The notes under the pieces were generated by a model. It did no database searches. It was not told the DNA's origin and worked only from the letters and a program-made list of their open reading frames with translations. Made by a program: the position numbers and the translations under genes. From contig NZ_AQOR01000008.1 of assembly GCF_009846755.1 (NCBI RefSeq), forward strand, positions 1 through 64,000: 64,000 nucleotides of DNA, given 5' to 3'. This document shows positions 29,942 to 39,339 of the stretch, piece after piece (the stretch's first letter is position 1; each line of letters starts with the position of its first letter). Source of the DNA: Alcanivorax sp. S71-1-4 (lineage in GTDB: Bacteria > Pseudomonadota > Gammaproteobacteria > Pseudomonadales > Alcanivoracaceae).

Positions 29942-31618
29942 ATGACCGAAAGTTTTGCCGAACTTTTTGAAGCCAGCCTGCAGGATCTCGACGTCGCACG
30001 TGGCTCTATCATCCGCGGCACCATCGTTGCCATCGACAATGACTGGGTGACCGTTAACGCGGGCCTGAAGTCTGAAGGCATCATCCCGCGCGAAGAATTC
30101 CTGAATGAAGCCGGCGAGCTCGAAATCGCCGAAGGTGACGAAGTCGAAGTGGCCGTTGACGCCATCGACGACGGCCTGGGCTTCACTCGCCTGTCCCGTG
30201 AAAAAGCCAAGCGTGCGGAAATCTGGACCGATCTCGAAGCAGCCTTCGAGAAAGACGAAGTCATCAAGGGTCAGATCAGCGGCAAGGTCAAAGGCGGCTT
30301 TACTGTGGATATCGGCCTGATCCGTGCGTTCCTGCCGGGCTCGCTGGTGGATATCCGTCCGGTGCGCGATGTGGCGCATCTGGAAGGCAAGGATCTGGAT
30401 TTCAAAGTTATCAAGCTGGATCCAAAGCGCAACAACGTGGTGGTCTCCCGCCGCGCGGTCATGGAAGCCGAGCACAGTGCAGAGCGCGAGCAACTGCTCG
30501 AGTCGCTGCAGGAAGGCATGGAAGTCAAAGGTATCGTCAAGAACCTCACCGACTACGGTGCGTTCGTTGATCTCGGCGGTATCGACGGCCTGCTGCACAT
30601 CACCGACATGGCCTGGAAGCGTATCAAGCATCCGAGCGAAATCGTTGAAGTTGGCCAGGAAATCGACGTCAAGGTGCTGAAGTTTGACCGCGATAAAATG
30701 CGCGTATCGCTGGGCCTGAAGCAACTGGGCGAAGATCCGTGGCACGATATCGTTGGCAAGTACCCGGAAGGCGCGCGGGTCAAGGCCAAGGTGACCAACC
30801 TGACCGATTACGGCTGCTTCGCCGAGATCGAGGAAGGCGTCGAAGGTCTGGTGCACGTGTCCGAGATGGACTGGACCAACAAGAACATCCACCCGTCCAA
30901 AGTGGTTTCCATTGGCGACGAAGTGGAAGTGATGATTCTGGATATCGACCAGGAGCGTCGTCGTATCTCCCTGGGTATCAAACAGTGCATGTCCAACCCC
31001 TGGCAGGCGTTTGAAACCAACTACAACAAGGGCGACCGTATTTCCGGCAAGATCAAGTCGATCACCGACTTCGGTATCTTCATTGGTCTGGAAGGCGGCA
31101 TCGACGGCCTGGTGCATCTCTCCGACATCTCCTGGGAAGAGCCGGGCGAAGATGCGGTACGCAAGTTCTCCAAAGGTGACGAGCTTGAGACCGTGATTCT
31201 GTCGGTGGATGCAGAGCGCGAAAGAATTTCCCTTGGAATCAAGCAGTTGACAGACGATCCGTTTGCTCAGTATGTTGCAGCTAACGAGAAGAACAGCATC
31301 GTCAAAGGCACCGTCAAGGCAGTGGATGCCAAGCTCGTTACCATTGAGCTGGCAGACAACGTCGAAGGCCTGATGAAAGCGAACGAAATCAGCCGCGACC
31401 GCGTTGAAGATGCTACCCAGGTCTTCAAGACGGGTGACGAAGTTGAAGCGAAAATCATCGCTGTCGACCGCAAGAACCGCATCATTAACCTGTCTATCCG
31501 TGCCAAGGATATGGCCGATGAGCGTGAAGCGATGGACGACCTGAGCTCCCGTCAGGAATCCTCGCCGAAGACCATCGGTGATCTGATCAAGGCGCAGATG
31601 GAAGGTAGCGACCAGTAA
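29942..31618 (+). CDS. rpsA: 30S ribosomal protein S1
   Basis: 558 residues, full length. Six S1/OB RNA-binding repeats are visible, e.g. [85 protein letters not shown] and [20 protein letters not shown]1 unfolds mRNA at the 30S platform and is essential for most initiation. Located between cmk and ihfB as in Escherichia and Pseudomonas. Confidence 0.98.
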   Translation: MTESFAELFEASLQDLDVARGSIIRGTIVAIDNDWVTVNAGLKSEGIIPREEFLNEAGELEIAEGDEVEVAVDAIDDGLGFTRLSREKAKRAEIWTDLEAAFEKDEVIKGQISGKVKGGFTVDIGLIRAFLPGSLVDIRPVRDVAHLEGKDLDFKVIKLDPKRNNVVVSRRAVMEAEHSAEREQLLESLQEGMEVKGIVKNLTDYGAFVDLGGIDGLLHITDMAWKRIKHPSEIVEVGQEIDVKVLKFDRDKMRVSLGLKQLGEDPWHDIVGKYPEGARVKAKVTNLTDYGCFAEIEEGVEGLVHVSEMDWTNKNIHPSKVVSIGDEVEVMILDIDQERRRISLGIKQCMSNPWQAFETNYNKGDRISGKIKSITDFGIFIGLEGGIDGLVHLSDISWEEPGEDAVRKFSKGDELETVILSVDAERERISLGIKQLTDDPFAQYVAANEKNSIVKGTVKAVDAKLVTIELADNVEGLMKANEISRDRVEDATQVFKTGDEVEAKIIAVDRKNRIINLSIRAKDMADEREAMDDLSSRQESSPKTIGDLIKAQMEGSDQ

Positions 31619-31671
31619 GACGTTCCTCCCCGGGCCGCACGCCAGGGCAGGACGCCCAGGGGATCATGGTT

Positions 31672-32046
31672 ATGGCATTGACCAAGTCTGAACTTATCGA
31701 ACGTATTTCCGCACGGCAGAAGCAGCTTTCACCGAAAGATGTGGAGCTGGCGGTAAAATCCCTGATCGAAGAAATGGCTGACAACCTCGCCAACGGTGGT
31801 CGTATCGAGATCCGTGGCTTTGGCAGCTTTTCCCTGCATTTCCGCGCGCCGCGTGTCGGCCGCAACCCCAAGACCGGTGCCTCGGTCGAACTGCAAGGCA
31901 AGTATGTGCCCCATTTCAAACCCGGCAAGGAACTGCGTGATCGCGTCAATCAGGCGATGCAGGAAAATCCGGGCCAGGCTGCCGGTGAAGGCGACCTGAG
32001 CGAGGTTGCCAGCTTGCCCCGGTCGGCCTCAGCGGCCGGTCACTGA
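31672..32046 (+). CDS. ihfB: Integration host factor beta subunit with C-terminal extension
   Basis: 124 residues. IHF-beta core [43 protein letters not shown] and [15 protein letters not shown]; with IhfA it bends DNA sharply at recombination, replication and promoter sites. Typical IhfB is about 95-100 residues. Here about 28 extra residues ([20 protein letters not shown]...) follow and are probably disordered. AGGGGA lies 8 bases before ATG 31672, which is better spaced than the ATG at 31666. Confidence 0.95.
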   Translation: MALTKSELIERISARQKQLSPKDVELAVKSLIEEMADNLANGGRIEIRGFGSFSLHFRAPRVGRNPKTGASVELQGKYVPHFKPGKELRDRVNQAMQENPGQAAGEGDLSEVASLPRSASAAGH

Positions 32047-32060
32047 GCAGGCCCGCCGTC

Positions 32061-32300
32061 GTGCGCTGGCTGCTGAACTTCCTCATTGTCCTGCTGGCCC
32101 TGGTGCTGTTTCTGGTGTGCCTGCTGTTCTTGCTGGGTAACCCGCAGCCCATCGCGCTGGAATTGCTGGTCACCGCCTGGCAGCCTGAGGCTGCGCTGGG
32201 TCAGTGGCTGCTGCTGTTCCTGCTCGGGGGTGTCGTTGCCGGGCTGGCCGCCGGGTTGCTGCTGGCTGGCGTATTGCGGCTGCCGCGCCGCCGGAGCTGA
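32061..32300 (+). CDS. lapA: Lipopolysaccharide assembly protein LapA
   Basis: 79 residues, two hydrophobic segments (about 4-25 LLNFLIVLLALVLFLVCLLF and 47-70), ending in RLPRRRS: the DUF1049 pattern of YciS/LapA. With LapB it links LPS assembly to control of LpxC turnover in the inner membrane. It uses a GTG start, 14 bases after ihfB, and the lapB start follows 2 bases after its stop. Confidence 0.88.
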   Translation: MRWLLNFLIVLLALVLFLVCLLFLLGNPQPIALELLVTAWQPEAALGQWLLLFLLGGVVAGLAAGLLLAGVLRLPRRRS

Positions 32301-32302
32301 CC

Positions 32303-33457
32303 ATGCAGACCTCGCTGTGGCTGCTGGCATTGCTGTTCGCGGCCATTGCGATCGGTTTTCTGCTCGGGCGCCTCGACCGCTTTCCGCGTCGCCGTAAAGC
32401 CCGCGCCTTGCCGCGCAGTGTGGACTTTCTGCTCGGCGAACCTTCCGACCGCACGCTGCGTGCCATGGTCGAAAACCTGGATACCCACCCCGACGCTTTG
32501 GATACCCACCTTGCGCTTGGCCGGCTGTTCCGCAAGCGCGGTGAGCTGGACCGCGCCACATTGATTCACCAGGGCATGCTCGATAACAGCCGCCTGCCGG
32601 AAAAAGTGCGCGAAGACGTGGAGCTGGAACTGGCGCGGGATTTCCTGTCCGCCGGCCTGTTCGACCGGGCCGAGCAGGTGCTGCAGCACATGGTCGATCA
32701 CGACGGCAGGCATGCCGCCGTAGCCATGCGCCATCTGATGTCGATTTTTGAACAGGAACGTGACTGGCACAGTGCGCTGGCCATTGGCGAGCGGTTGCTG
32801 CGCCGCAACCGCGAGGTGGCCCCGGTGTTGGCGCAATACTGTTGCGAGCTGGCTGAACGGTTGACGGCCCAGCAGGAACTGAATGCGGCCCGGCGTCTGC
32901 TGCGCCGGGCACTGGCGTTCGATGGCCAGTGCGTGCGCGCGAGCCTGTTGCAGGGACGGCTGGAAATCCAGGCCGGCTATTGGGACAACGCACTGCGTGC
33001 GTTGCGTCGCGTACGCCGGCAGAACCCGCTGTTTCTGGACCAGGTGCTGGATGACCTGGAGCGCTGCTACCGTGCGTTGGGGCGTGAGGAAGACATGCTG
33101 TCATTCCTGTTGGATGCCTGCCTTGAAACCCCGTCCAACGCCTTGGTGGTGCGCCTGGCCGGTATGCTGCGCGAGCGGGCAGGGGAGCGCGAGGCCTCGT
33201 TGTTTCTGGCCCAGTACATGAAAAAATTCCCGTCGGTACAGGGCCTCAACGAAATCATTGAAATGAACCGTGATGCCACTCAGGGGAACACCCGCGAATA
33301 TCTGGACACCTTGCGCACGCTGACCCAGCGGCTGCTGGCCGAGCGTCCGGTTTATCACTGCGTGCAATGCGGTTTCCGGCCCCAGGCGCTGCACTGGCAA
33401 TGCCCCGGCTGCAAAGGCTGGGCAACCATTGCCCCGGTGTCCGGCGCGATGGTCTAA
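32303..33457 (+). CDS. lapB: Lipopolysaccharide assembly protein LapB (YciM)
   Basis: 384 residues. One N-terminal helix (about 4-21), then LDTHLALGRLFRKRGELDRATLIHQ and further TPR repeats. A C-terminal rubredoxin-like metal knuckle has CVQCGF and CPGCKGW. LapB is the essential adapter presenting LpxC to FtsH and so balances LPS with phospholipid synthesis. GGAG sits 7 bases before ATG 32303. A palindromic repeat begins 23 bases after the stop. Confidence 0.93.
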   Translation: MQTSLWLLALLFAAIAIGFLLGRLDRFPRRRKARALPRSVDFLLGEPSDRTLRAMVENLDTHPDALDTHLALGRLFRKRGELDRATLIHQGMLDNSRLPEKVREDVELELARDFLSAGLFDRAEQVLQHMVDHDGRHAAVAMRHLMSIFEQERDWHSALAIGERLLRRNREVAPVLAQYCCELAERLTAQQELNAARRLLRRALAFDGQCVRASLLQGRLEIQAGYWDNALRALRRVRRQNPLFLDQVLDDLERCYRALGREEDMLSFLLDACLETPSNALVVRLAGMLRERAGEREASLFLAQYMKKFPSVQGLNEIIEMNRDATQGNTREYLDTLRTLTQRLLAERPVYHCVQCGFRPQALHWQCPGCKGWATIAPVSGAMV

Positions 33458-33480
33458 TGCCCCACCCGAAGCCTGGACGG

Positions 33481-33645
33481 GTAGGGTGGGTAGAGCCAAA
33501 GGCGAAACCCACCGAGACCATGCCGCACACTGCTCGCACAAAATCAGCGGAACTGCCTGCATAGAGGGGTGGTTTCGATGTTTTTGCGGGAGTGAATAAC
33601 GGGCATGGACACGGTGGGTTTCGCCTTTGGCTCTACCCACCCTAC
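33481..33645. repeat. 165-bp palindromic repeat element, copy B
   Basis: It is bounded by GTAGGGTGGGTAGAGCCAAA on the left and the reverse complement ending at 33645. The interior matches copy A (13818-13984), including CACTGCTCGCACA and TTCGATG...TGCGGGAGTGA. The element sits between lapB and pyrF and separates an otherwise continuous gene string. Near-perfect inverted arms suggest an RNA hairpin and possible bidirectional terminator function. Confidence 0.8.
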
Positions 33646-33670
33646 AGAACCCCCTGACAAGGATACTGCC

Positions 33671-34366
<696 letters not shown>

Positions 34367-34378
34367 ACCGGCTAAGGC

Positions 34379-34417
34379 AAACGAGGGCGCAGGCTTACAA
34401 GCCCGGCGCTCTCGTTT
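34379..34417 (+). terminator. Hairpin terminator after pyrF
   Basis: AAACGAGGGCGC pairs with GCGCTCTCGTTT (12 bp, one G-U), enclosing a second stem GGCTT/AAGCC. It lies 12 bases after the pyrF stop. Confidence 0.65.
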
Positions 34418-34462
34418 CGCTAGGGTAGGCACTCCTAAACCAAACGCAAAGGAGTGTGACCC

Positions 34463-34759
34463 ATGCATCGCTATCTCAATATCATTCTGTCCCTGCTGCT
34501 GGCCAGCGGCCTGGCCGTGACGTCTGGCGCGGCGTTCGCTGAACCGGCGCTTACGGACACCCCCACAGTCAACATCAACCAGGCCAGCGCCGACGAGATC
34601 GCTGAAGTCCTGTCCGGCGTCGGCATGACCCGGGCCGAGGCCATCGTGGCGGATCGTGAACAGCATGGTGCCTATCAATCTGCGGACGAACTGGTGCGCG
34701 TCAAAGGCATCGGGCCGAGTACGGTCGAGCAGAATCGGGGGCGGATCAACGTTGAATAA
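34463..34759 (+). CDS. ComEA-like helix-hairpin-helix secreted protein
   Basis: 98 residues: signal peptide (LNIILSLLLASGLAVTSGAAFA), then VNINQASADEIAEVLSGVGMTRAEAIVADRE and VKGIGPSTVEQN, the double HhH of the ComEA/short YbaV family. Such proteins bind DNA non-specifically in the periplasm; in a Gram-negative, a role in DNA uptake is possible but not shown. AAAGGAGTG precedes the ATG and a clear terminator follows. Confidence 0.85.
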   Translation: MHRYLNIILSLLLASGLAVTSGAAFAEPALTDTPTVNINQASADEIAEVLSGVGMTRAEAIVADREQHGAYQSADELVRVKGIGPSTVEQNRGRINVE

Positions 34760-34767
34760 GGCGGAGG

Positions 34768-34796
34768 CCCGGCGCCGCGAGGCTGCCGGGTTTTTT
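34768..34796 (+). terminator. Rho-independent terminator after the ComEA-like gene
   Basis: CCCGGCGCC pairs with GGC-GCCGGG (one bulged T) around GCGA, followed by six Ts at 34791-34796. Confidence 0.9.
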
Positions 34797-34810
34797 GTAT
34801 ATACAAAAAA
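34791..34810 (+). promoter_or_regulatory. 20-bp perfect palindrome, candidate brnTA operator
   Basis: TTTTTTGTATATACAAAAAA is its own reverse complement and is shared with the T-run of the preceding terminator. It lies about 74 bases before the brnT start, in an AT-rich promoter-like stretch. BrnA-type antitoxins bind palindromes in their own promoter, so this is a plausible operator. Confidence 0.45.
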
Positions 34811-34883
34811 TATAAAATCACCTATGATCCTGTCAAACACTATCGGAATGTGCTGACCCCGGGGGCGTTCGTTTGATCTGGTG

Positions 34884-35111
34884 ATGCAGTTTGACTGGCA
34901 TGGTGCATTGATTCGTTGTGATGAACGGCATGATTACGGTGAGGCGCGTTACTGTGCACTGGGCCATATCCATCACCGTCTGTTTTCTCTTGTCTTTACG
35001 CCACGTGATGGTGCAGTGCATGTCATCAGTTTGCGCAAGGCAAATCGTCGGGAGGTGAATCGTTATGAAGAGGCGCTCAGGCATACCATCACCGGACCAG
35101 GAAAATCCTGA
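34884..35111 (+). CDS. brnT: BrnT-family toxin, apparently shortened
   Basis: About 75 residues. The C-terminal two-thirds (DYGEARYCALGHIHHRLFSLVFTPRDG, VHVISLRKANRREVNRYEEAL) match BrnT ribonuclease toxins. The N-terminal FDWHGALIRCDERHDYGE jumps from the usual FEWD start straight to the GERR-type region, missing the expected stretch with NxxKHG...F..A..VF, about 25 residues that hold catalytic residues. The product is therefore probably inactive. It starts at ATG 34884 (a GTG precedes it) and overlaps brnA by 47 bases, as in functional brnTA operons. Confidence 0.7.
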   Translation: MQFDWHGALIRCDERHDYGEARYCALGHIHHRLFSLVFTPRDGAVHVISLRKANRREVNRYEEALRHTITGPGKS

Positions 35112-35358
35112 ATGGACCGACGAGGCCGTGGCGTCCGCCCAGCCGGCACGCGAGGTGCTGCCTGAACTGTTCGGTCAGACGGCGGCTGCGGAAATGCTGG
35201 TCCCCCGTCGGGGGCGTCCGCCAGCGCTGGCGCCGAAGCAGGCGGTGAGCCTGCGTCTTGATCCCGATGTGTTGGCTGAATTCCGTGCCACAGGGCCTGG
35301 CTGGCAGACGCGGATCAATCTTGTGCTACGTGAGTGGCTGAACGCGCAACGGCATTGA
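35065..35358 (+). CDS. brnA: BrnA-family antitoxin
   Basis: 97 residues. C-terminal ribbon-helix-helix PKQAVSLRLDPDVLAEFRATGPGWQTRINLVLREWL is the BrnA signature; the N-terminal part (EWTDEAVASAQPAREVLPELF) is the toxin-binding region. It should neutralise BrnT and repress the operon. It overlaps brnT, and its stop is only 2 bases from the convergent hipA stop. Confidence 0.85.
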   Translation: MKRRSGIPSPDQENPEWTDEAVASAQPAREVLPELFGQTAAAEMLVPRRGRPPALAPKQAVSLRLDPDVLAEFRATGPGWQTRINLVLREWLNAQRH

Positions 35359-35360
35359 GC

Positions 35361-36695
35361 TCACCATCGCCGCTGAGCGTGTGCGGTGGCAATTGCCCGG
35401 GTGGTGGCCTCATCCACTCCGGCCTCTGCGGCGAAAGCCGGCCACTGCCGGACCGCGGAGGCCACGCCATCGATAATATCCAGTGCCCGTTTGTCCATGA
35501 TGGCGAACCGTCGTGCCACGGCGAGCAGGTCGTCACGGCTGAAATGGTCCCGCTTTCCCTGAATGCTCATCTGGTGTTGCTGCGTCCAGACGCCGTCCGG
35601 GTTATAGGCGAAGGTCACGTCGAAGGCCGGAGAGAGCGACCATTCGCCCCGTCGGTTCATCAGGAAGGCGATATTTTTGGTGTGGTCGTCCTGATTGCGT
35701 GCCAGCACATTGAATACCATGCGTCGAAACTGCTCTTCCAGTGCCAGCTTGTTCAGCCCCAGGCGTTGCATCACCTGCATGGCCTGCTCGTAGGACCAGG
35801 CGCCGGCCATATTGAAGTCGTAGTGGGCGATGGCGCACAGCGACTGCATGTGCAGCTTCTGGCCGTCATCGGTGCGATCAAAGCGGCGGCACATGAAGTG
35901 GCTGCGGCCATTCTCCCTCAGCAGCCGGCATTCCGGCATGTCGATGCCGGCAGCGGTGGCCATCAGATAGTAGGCGTACTCGATCAGGCCAAAACCGGCC
36001 GGGTCGAACTGCTCCTTGTCCCGATTATGCGTGACACCGTCGAACTTCAGCAGCCAGTGCCTGAAGCCGGGTGGGGCCTGTAGTTGCCCCGAACGGATTT
36101 CCTGCGTGGCTTCGTTCCAGGCCACCAGCGCCTTGGCGCGGGCGCCGCCAGCCGACACGCCGACCTGGATAATGTCGCGCAGGGCTTTTTCATTGCGTTG
36201 TTCGTCATCAGAAAGCCAGGTGCTGAAACCATCACGCTGCGCAAGAATGGCATCGGACAGGGCTGCCAGGGCGCCGATATCCAGCGGCAGTGTGCTGCCT
36301 TGGCCCCGACCTGCTGCGGGTTCGAATTCCAGTGCGCCCATGCCGCGCCGGCCGATATAACAGAGCCGTTCCACCGGGCTGAAATCCTCGCGCGAGCGGC
36401 CCTGTTCGGCCAGCCAGGCATCAATCACGGCATTGCCGAACTTGTCTGGCAGCGAATCGGCCAGCAGACCGGGCAGGCCGCGAAAAGTGTCGCGTGCCAG
36501 CTGCGGGAAAGCATGGATACGGTTGTCCAGCGGCATGGTCAGCGGCGCCACCTGGATACCGCTGCGCCGAAACGCCGGGGCGTACTCGAAAAAGCCGAGT
36601 TGCCGCCCGGGATCCCAGCGCACCGCGCCAATGTGGGCCCCCCACAGCACGACGCTTGCCACCAGAGTGCCGGCTTGGGTTGCGCCTTTTTTCAT
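35361..36695 (-). CDS. hipA: HipA-family serine/threonine kinase toxin
   Basis: 444 residues. HipA fold: N-terminal GLPGLLADSLPDKFGNAVIDAWL and YIGRRGMGALEFEP, a VGVSAGGARAKALVAW activation/P-loop region, HWLLKFDG, catalytic NVLARNQDDHTKNIAFL and metal site LSPAFDVTFAYN. HipA kinases phosphorylate aminoacyl-tRNA synthetases or related targets and stop translation. All key residues appear present. AAAGGATCC precedes the ATG, which is 46 bases after the hipB stop. Confidence 0.9.
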   Translation of the reverse strand: MKKGATQAGTLVASVVLWGAHIGAVRWDPGRQLGFFEYAPAFRRSGIQVAPLTMPLDNRIHAFPQLARDTFRGLPGLLADSLPDKFGNAVIDAWLAEQGRSREDFSPVERLCYIGRRGMGALEFEPAAGRGQGSTLPLDIGALAALSDAILAQRDGFSTWLSDDEQRNEKALRDIIQVGVSAGGARAKALVAWNEATQEIRSGQLQAPPGFRHWLLKFDGVTHNRDKEQFDPAGFGLIEYAYYLMATAAGIDMPECRLLRENGRSHFMCRRFDRTDDGQKLHMQSLCAIAHYDFNMAGAWSYEQAMQVMQRLGLNKLALEEQFRRMVFNVLARNQDDHTKNIAFLMNRRGEWSLSPAFDVTFAYNPDGVWTQQHQMSIQGKRDHFSRDDLLAVARRFAIMDKRALDIIDGVASAVRQWPAFAAEAGVDEATTRAIATAHAQRRW

Positions 36696-36741
36696 ACGGA
36701 TCCTTTACCCGGACCGGAAGGCTGCGGGTTATGCGTTGTGC

Positions 36742-37083
36742 TCATTCCGGCCATTCCCAATCGCCCGTTTCGTTGCTGTCTTCCCGGACACCGCTGGCGC
36801 GCTGTCGTTGGCGCCCCTGCAGGCGCGCCAGATCCACAGGGCTGATTTCTGTCGGTGGCAGCAGGGCGTCCAACTGATCCAACTGGCCGAGGGCACGCAG
36901 TACCCGGATGAAATTGACGGTGTCCACGGGGTGGCCGTTTTCCAGCCGGGACAATGTCTTGCGGGAGATGCCAGCCTCCAGGGCGAGTTCATCCTGCTTG
37001 AGATTGCGATTGAGGCGCAGGCGGGCGATGCGCTGCCCCAGCTCTGCGAGGATGACATCATCGCTTGTACCCAGATAATCCAT
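36742..37083 (-). CDS. hipB: HipB-family antitoxin, XRE DNA-binding protein
   Basis: 113 residues. An XRE helix-turn-helix spans about 16-55 (RIARLRLNRNLKQDELALEAGISRKTLSRLENG), followed by VDTVNFIRVLRALGQLDQLDALLPP, the HipB-type dimer region, and a polar tail. It should bind HipA and repress the operon. AGGTGA lies 5 bases before the ATG. A consensus-like promoter is at 37164-37192. Confidence 0.85.
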   Translation of the reverse strand: MDYLGTSDDVILAELGQRIARLRLNRNLKQDELALEAGISRKTLSRLENGHPVDTVNFIRVLRALGQLDQLDALLPPTEISPVDLARLQGRQRQRASGVREDSNETGDWEWPE

Positions 37084-37793
37084 AATGTCACCTTTTGGTA
37101 ACGTAATCCGGAAAAGCGCTATTGAAAGGTTGCTTTATGACGCATTAAGCCCGTTTCAGGAGAGGTATAGTGGGTCTGTTCTGTGAAGTCAAATAAAATA
37201 AGGTTACCTATATATCCCATAAATTGGGTTTTATGTGTTTTGGGGGACTCTTGTGGGGCGTTATGACGGATTGTCGCTATGCCACGCAGCAAGCCGCTCG
37301 CCGACGGAAGGAAAATCGTAAAGAAGTGATAGCACTATTGACCATGCCCCGGCCATGGGGCAACCTCAGCGCGCCGTTCAACGCTACAGGGAGCAGTATT
37401 TCAGGGATGTCAGGGCGTTTGCACGATTTTGCGTTGACTGGGTTTGTCCTTCCTTCACGCACCATGACCCGCGCTGGCCGATATGGCCGCGGGGGGAATG
37501 TGCGGCATACCCGTTTCCCCTGTCCTGTCCCGTTGCCGGGTGACATCCTGTGTCGGTCTGTCGATGCCTCACGTTCCGACGTGCAGGGTTGTGCTGTCGC
37601 CGGTACGAACGCTTGCACAAATACGCTTGTCTGTGACCCGGCATGGCGACAAGGTAATGCTCTGTCCGGGATGGGGTGGTGCGCCGCCGATTGGTTGGCG
37701 GCGTGATTGAAAACAGCGGGTAAATACGAACAGGGCCAGGGTGGGTGCCACGTGCCGCATCCGGCCAATACCAGCTTGAAGTGGAACGTCTTC
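37084..37793. other. 710-base gene-poor gap between hipBA and wzi
   Basis: Both strands have open frames here but none shows a recognisable domain, ribosome site or conserved pattern. The part next to hipB is AT-rich and promoter-like; it contains GGTAACG (37096 region) and GGTTACC (37202 region) that may be operator half-sites. The remainder (about 37260-37793) would be a long wzi leader. No remnant gene is identified. Confidence 0.4.
37164..37192 (-). promoter_or_regulatory. hipBA promoter
   Basis: On the reverse strand TTGACT (37187-37192) and TATACC (37164-37169) are separated by 17 bases, a good sigma-70 match, about 80 bases before the hipB ATG. Confidence 0.6.
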
Positions 37794-39317
37794 ATGCTTC
37801 TGGGAGTGAGAAAAGCATCATCCGTGTCGGCCCGTTATCCACTGGCCGGCTGGCTCGCCAGCGCCCTGTTGCTGGGAGCTGCGTCACCCGCCATCGCGCG
37901 GCCATGGATCGAGCCTGGAGACATGCGTGCGCGCCACAGCCTGCAGTGGCTGGTGGACCAGGGCTGTCTGCAGGCGCCGATGAGCACCTGGCCGGTCATG
38001 TGGGCGGACATCAGCCCCGGGCTGGACAACGACGACGCGCCGGCACTGTGTCGCGACAGCCTGGCCTGGCGCTATCTCCGTTTCGAGCGCGACTACCATG
38101 CGGGTGAACGCCTGCAGATGGGCCTGTCCGCCGGCGGGGCGGGGCAGGAAGTACTGTTCCGCGATTTCGCGGGCGGGCCGCGTGAAAAAGGCGAGGTCAA
38201 CGCCCGTCTGGAGTGGATGAGTGGCGGCCTGGCCATCGGTCTTTCCGGTACCTATGTCCACAACCCCCGCGATGGTGATGAGGCCCGCTACGACGGCTCT
38301 TACCTGGCCGGCACGCTGGGCAACTGGGTGCTGGGTGCCGGTGCCATCGAGCGTTGGTGGGGGCCGGGTTGGCACAGCAGCACCATTCTTTCCAGTAACG
38401 CGCGCCCGGTGCCGGGCGTGTGGATCAACCGCAAGCAGTCGACGCCGTTTTCCTGGCGCCCGGCACGCTGGCTCGGACCATGGCATGCGGTGGCGTTTGT
38501 CGGCCAGCTCGAGGATGAACGTGCGGTGCCGAATGCACGCATGCTCGGAGCGCGGGTCACGTTCCGTCCCTGGCGTTATCTGGAAGTTGGCCTGAGCCGT
38601 ACCGCGCAATGGGGCGGGGATGGCCGGCCGGAAAGCTGGTCCTCGTTCTGGGATGCCGTCACCGGCAGGGATAACGGGCAGCAAGGGCCCGGCAATGATC
38701 CCAGTAACCAGTTGGGGGGCGCCGACCTGCGCCTGGGCTTTCCGATAGGCAGTGCGGCACTGGGCATTTACGCACAGGCCACCGGGGAAGACGAGGCCGG
38801 TGGCCTGCCGTCAAAGTTCATGAACCAGGCCGGGGTGGATCTGGCCACAGGCTGGGCGGGTGCCGAGCAGCGTTTCTACCTGGAATACACCGACACCACG
38901 GCGGGAAGCTGGTCGAGTGAGCTGCGCCCGAACGTGGCCTATGAGCATTCCACCTACCAGAGCGGCTACCGGTTCAATGGCCGCAATATCGCCTCCACGT
39001 GGGAAGGGGACTCTCGGGTGTTGACCCTCGGGGCGACGCATTTCTTCCGCCGCGGCAGTGATGTTTCTGTGACATTGAGCCGGGCCGAGCTGAACCGCGA
39101 TGGTACACTCCGCAGTCGTCCCGCTTCGGCTGGCACGCCCGTTCTGGAGGCGGTGGACGCTCAGGATGTCGCCATACTTGCCGCATCGTATCGCCTCCCC
39201 GTGCTGGGTGGGCGCGTCACGTTGTCGGGATACTACACTGATAAGGAAATCGAGACTGTGGCGAGACAATGGTCGCGCACTACGGTGATGGCTGCCTGGG
39301 AGTATCGTTTTGACTGA
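37794..39317 (+). CDS. Capsule assembly outer-membrane protein, Wzi family
   Basis: About 507 residues. A signal peptide-like segment (LAGWLASALLLGAASPAIA) is followed by PWIEPGDMRARHSLQWLVDQG, LAGTLGNWVLGAGAIERWWGPGWHSSTILSSN and many alternating strands with a C-terminal WEYRF, as in the Wzi/capsule assembly beta-barrel family that attaches polymer to the cell surface. The start is uncertain: ATG 37794 (weak GTGGA upstream) or a GTG a few codons on; the frame opens at 37707. It is the first gene of the wzi-wza-wzb-wzc string. Confidence 0.75.
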   Translation: MLLGVRKASSVSARYPLAGWLASALLLGAASPAIARPWIEPGDMRARHSLQWLVDQGCLQAPMSTWPVMWADISPGLDNDDAPALCRDSLAWRYLRFERDYHAGERLQMGLSAGGAGQEVLFRDFAGGPREKGEVNARLEWMSGGLAIGLSGTYVHNPRDGDEARYDGSYLAGTLGNWVLGAGAIERWWGPGWHSSTILSSNARPVPGVWINRKQSTPFSWRPARWLGPWHAVAFVGQLEDERAVPNARMLGARVTFRPWRYLEVGLSRTAQWGGDGRPESWSSFWDAVTGRDNGQQGPGNDPSNQLGGADLRLGFPIGSAALGIYAQATGEDEAGGLPSKFMNQAGVDLATGWAGAEQRFYLEYTDTTAGSWSSELRPNVAYEHSTYQSGYRFNGRNIASTWEGDSRVLTLGATHFFRRGSDVSVTLSRAELNRDGTLRSRPASAGTPVLEAVDAQDVAILAASYRLPVLGGRVTLSGYYTDKEIETVARQWSRTTVMAAWEYRFD

Positions 39318-39339
39318 ATCACTGACAACAGGGCAAACC

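Noticed and set aside
37224-37795. Open frames on both strands in the gap before wzi
   Set aside because: No recognisable domain, membrane pattern or Shine-Dalgarno; composition is like random GC-rich sequence, so I treat the gap as non-coding leader.
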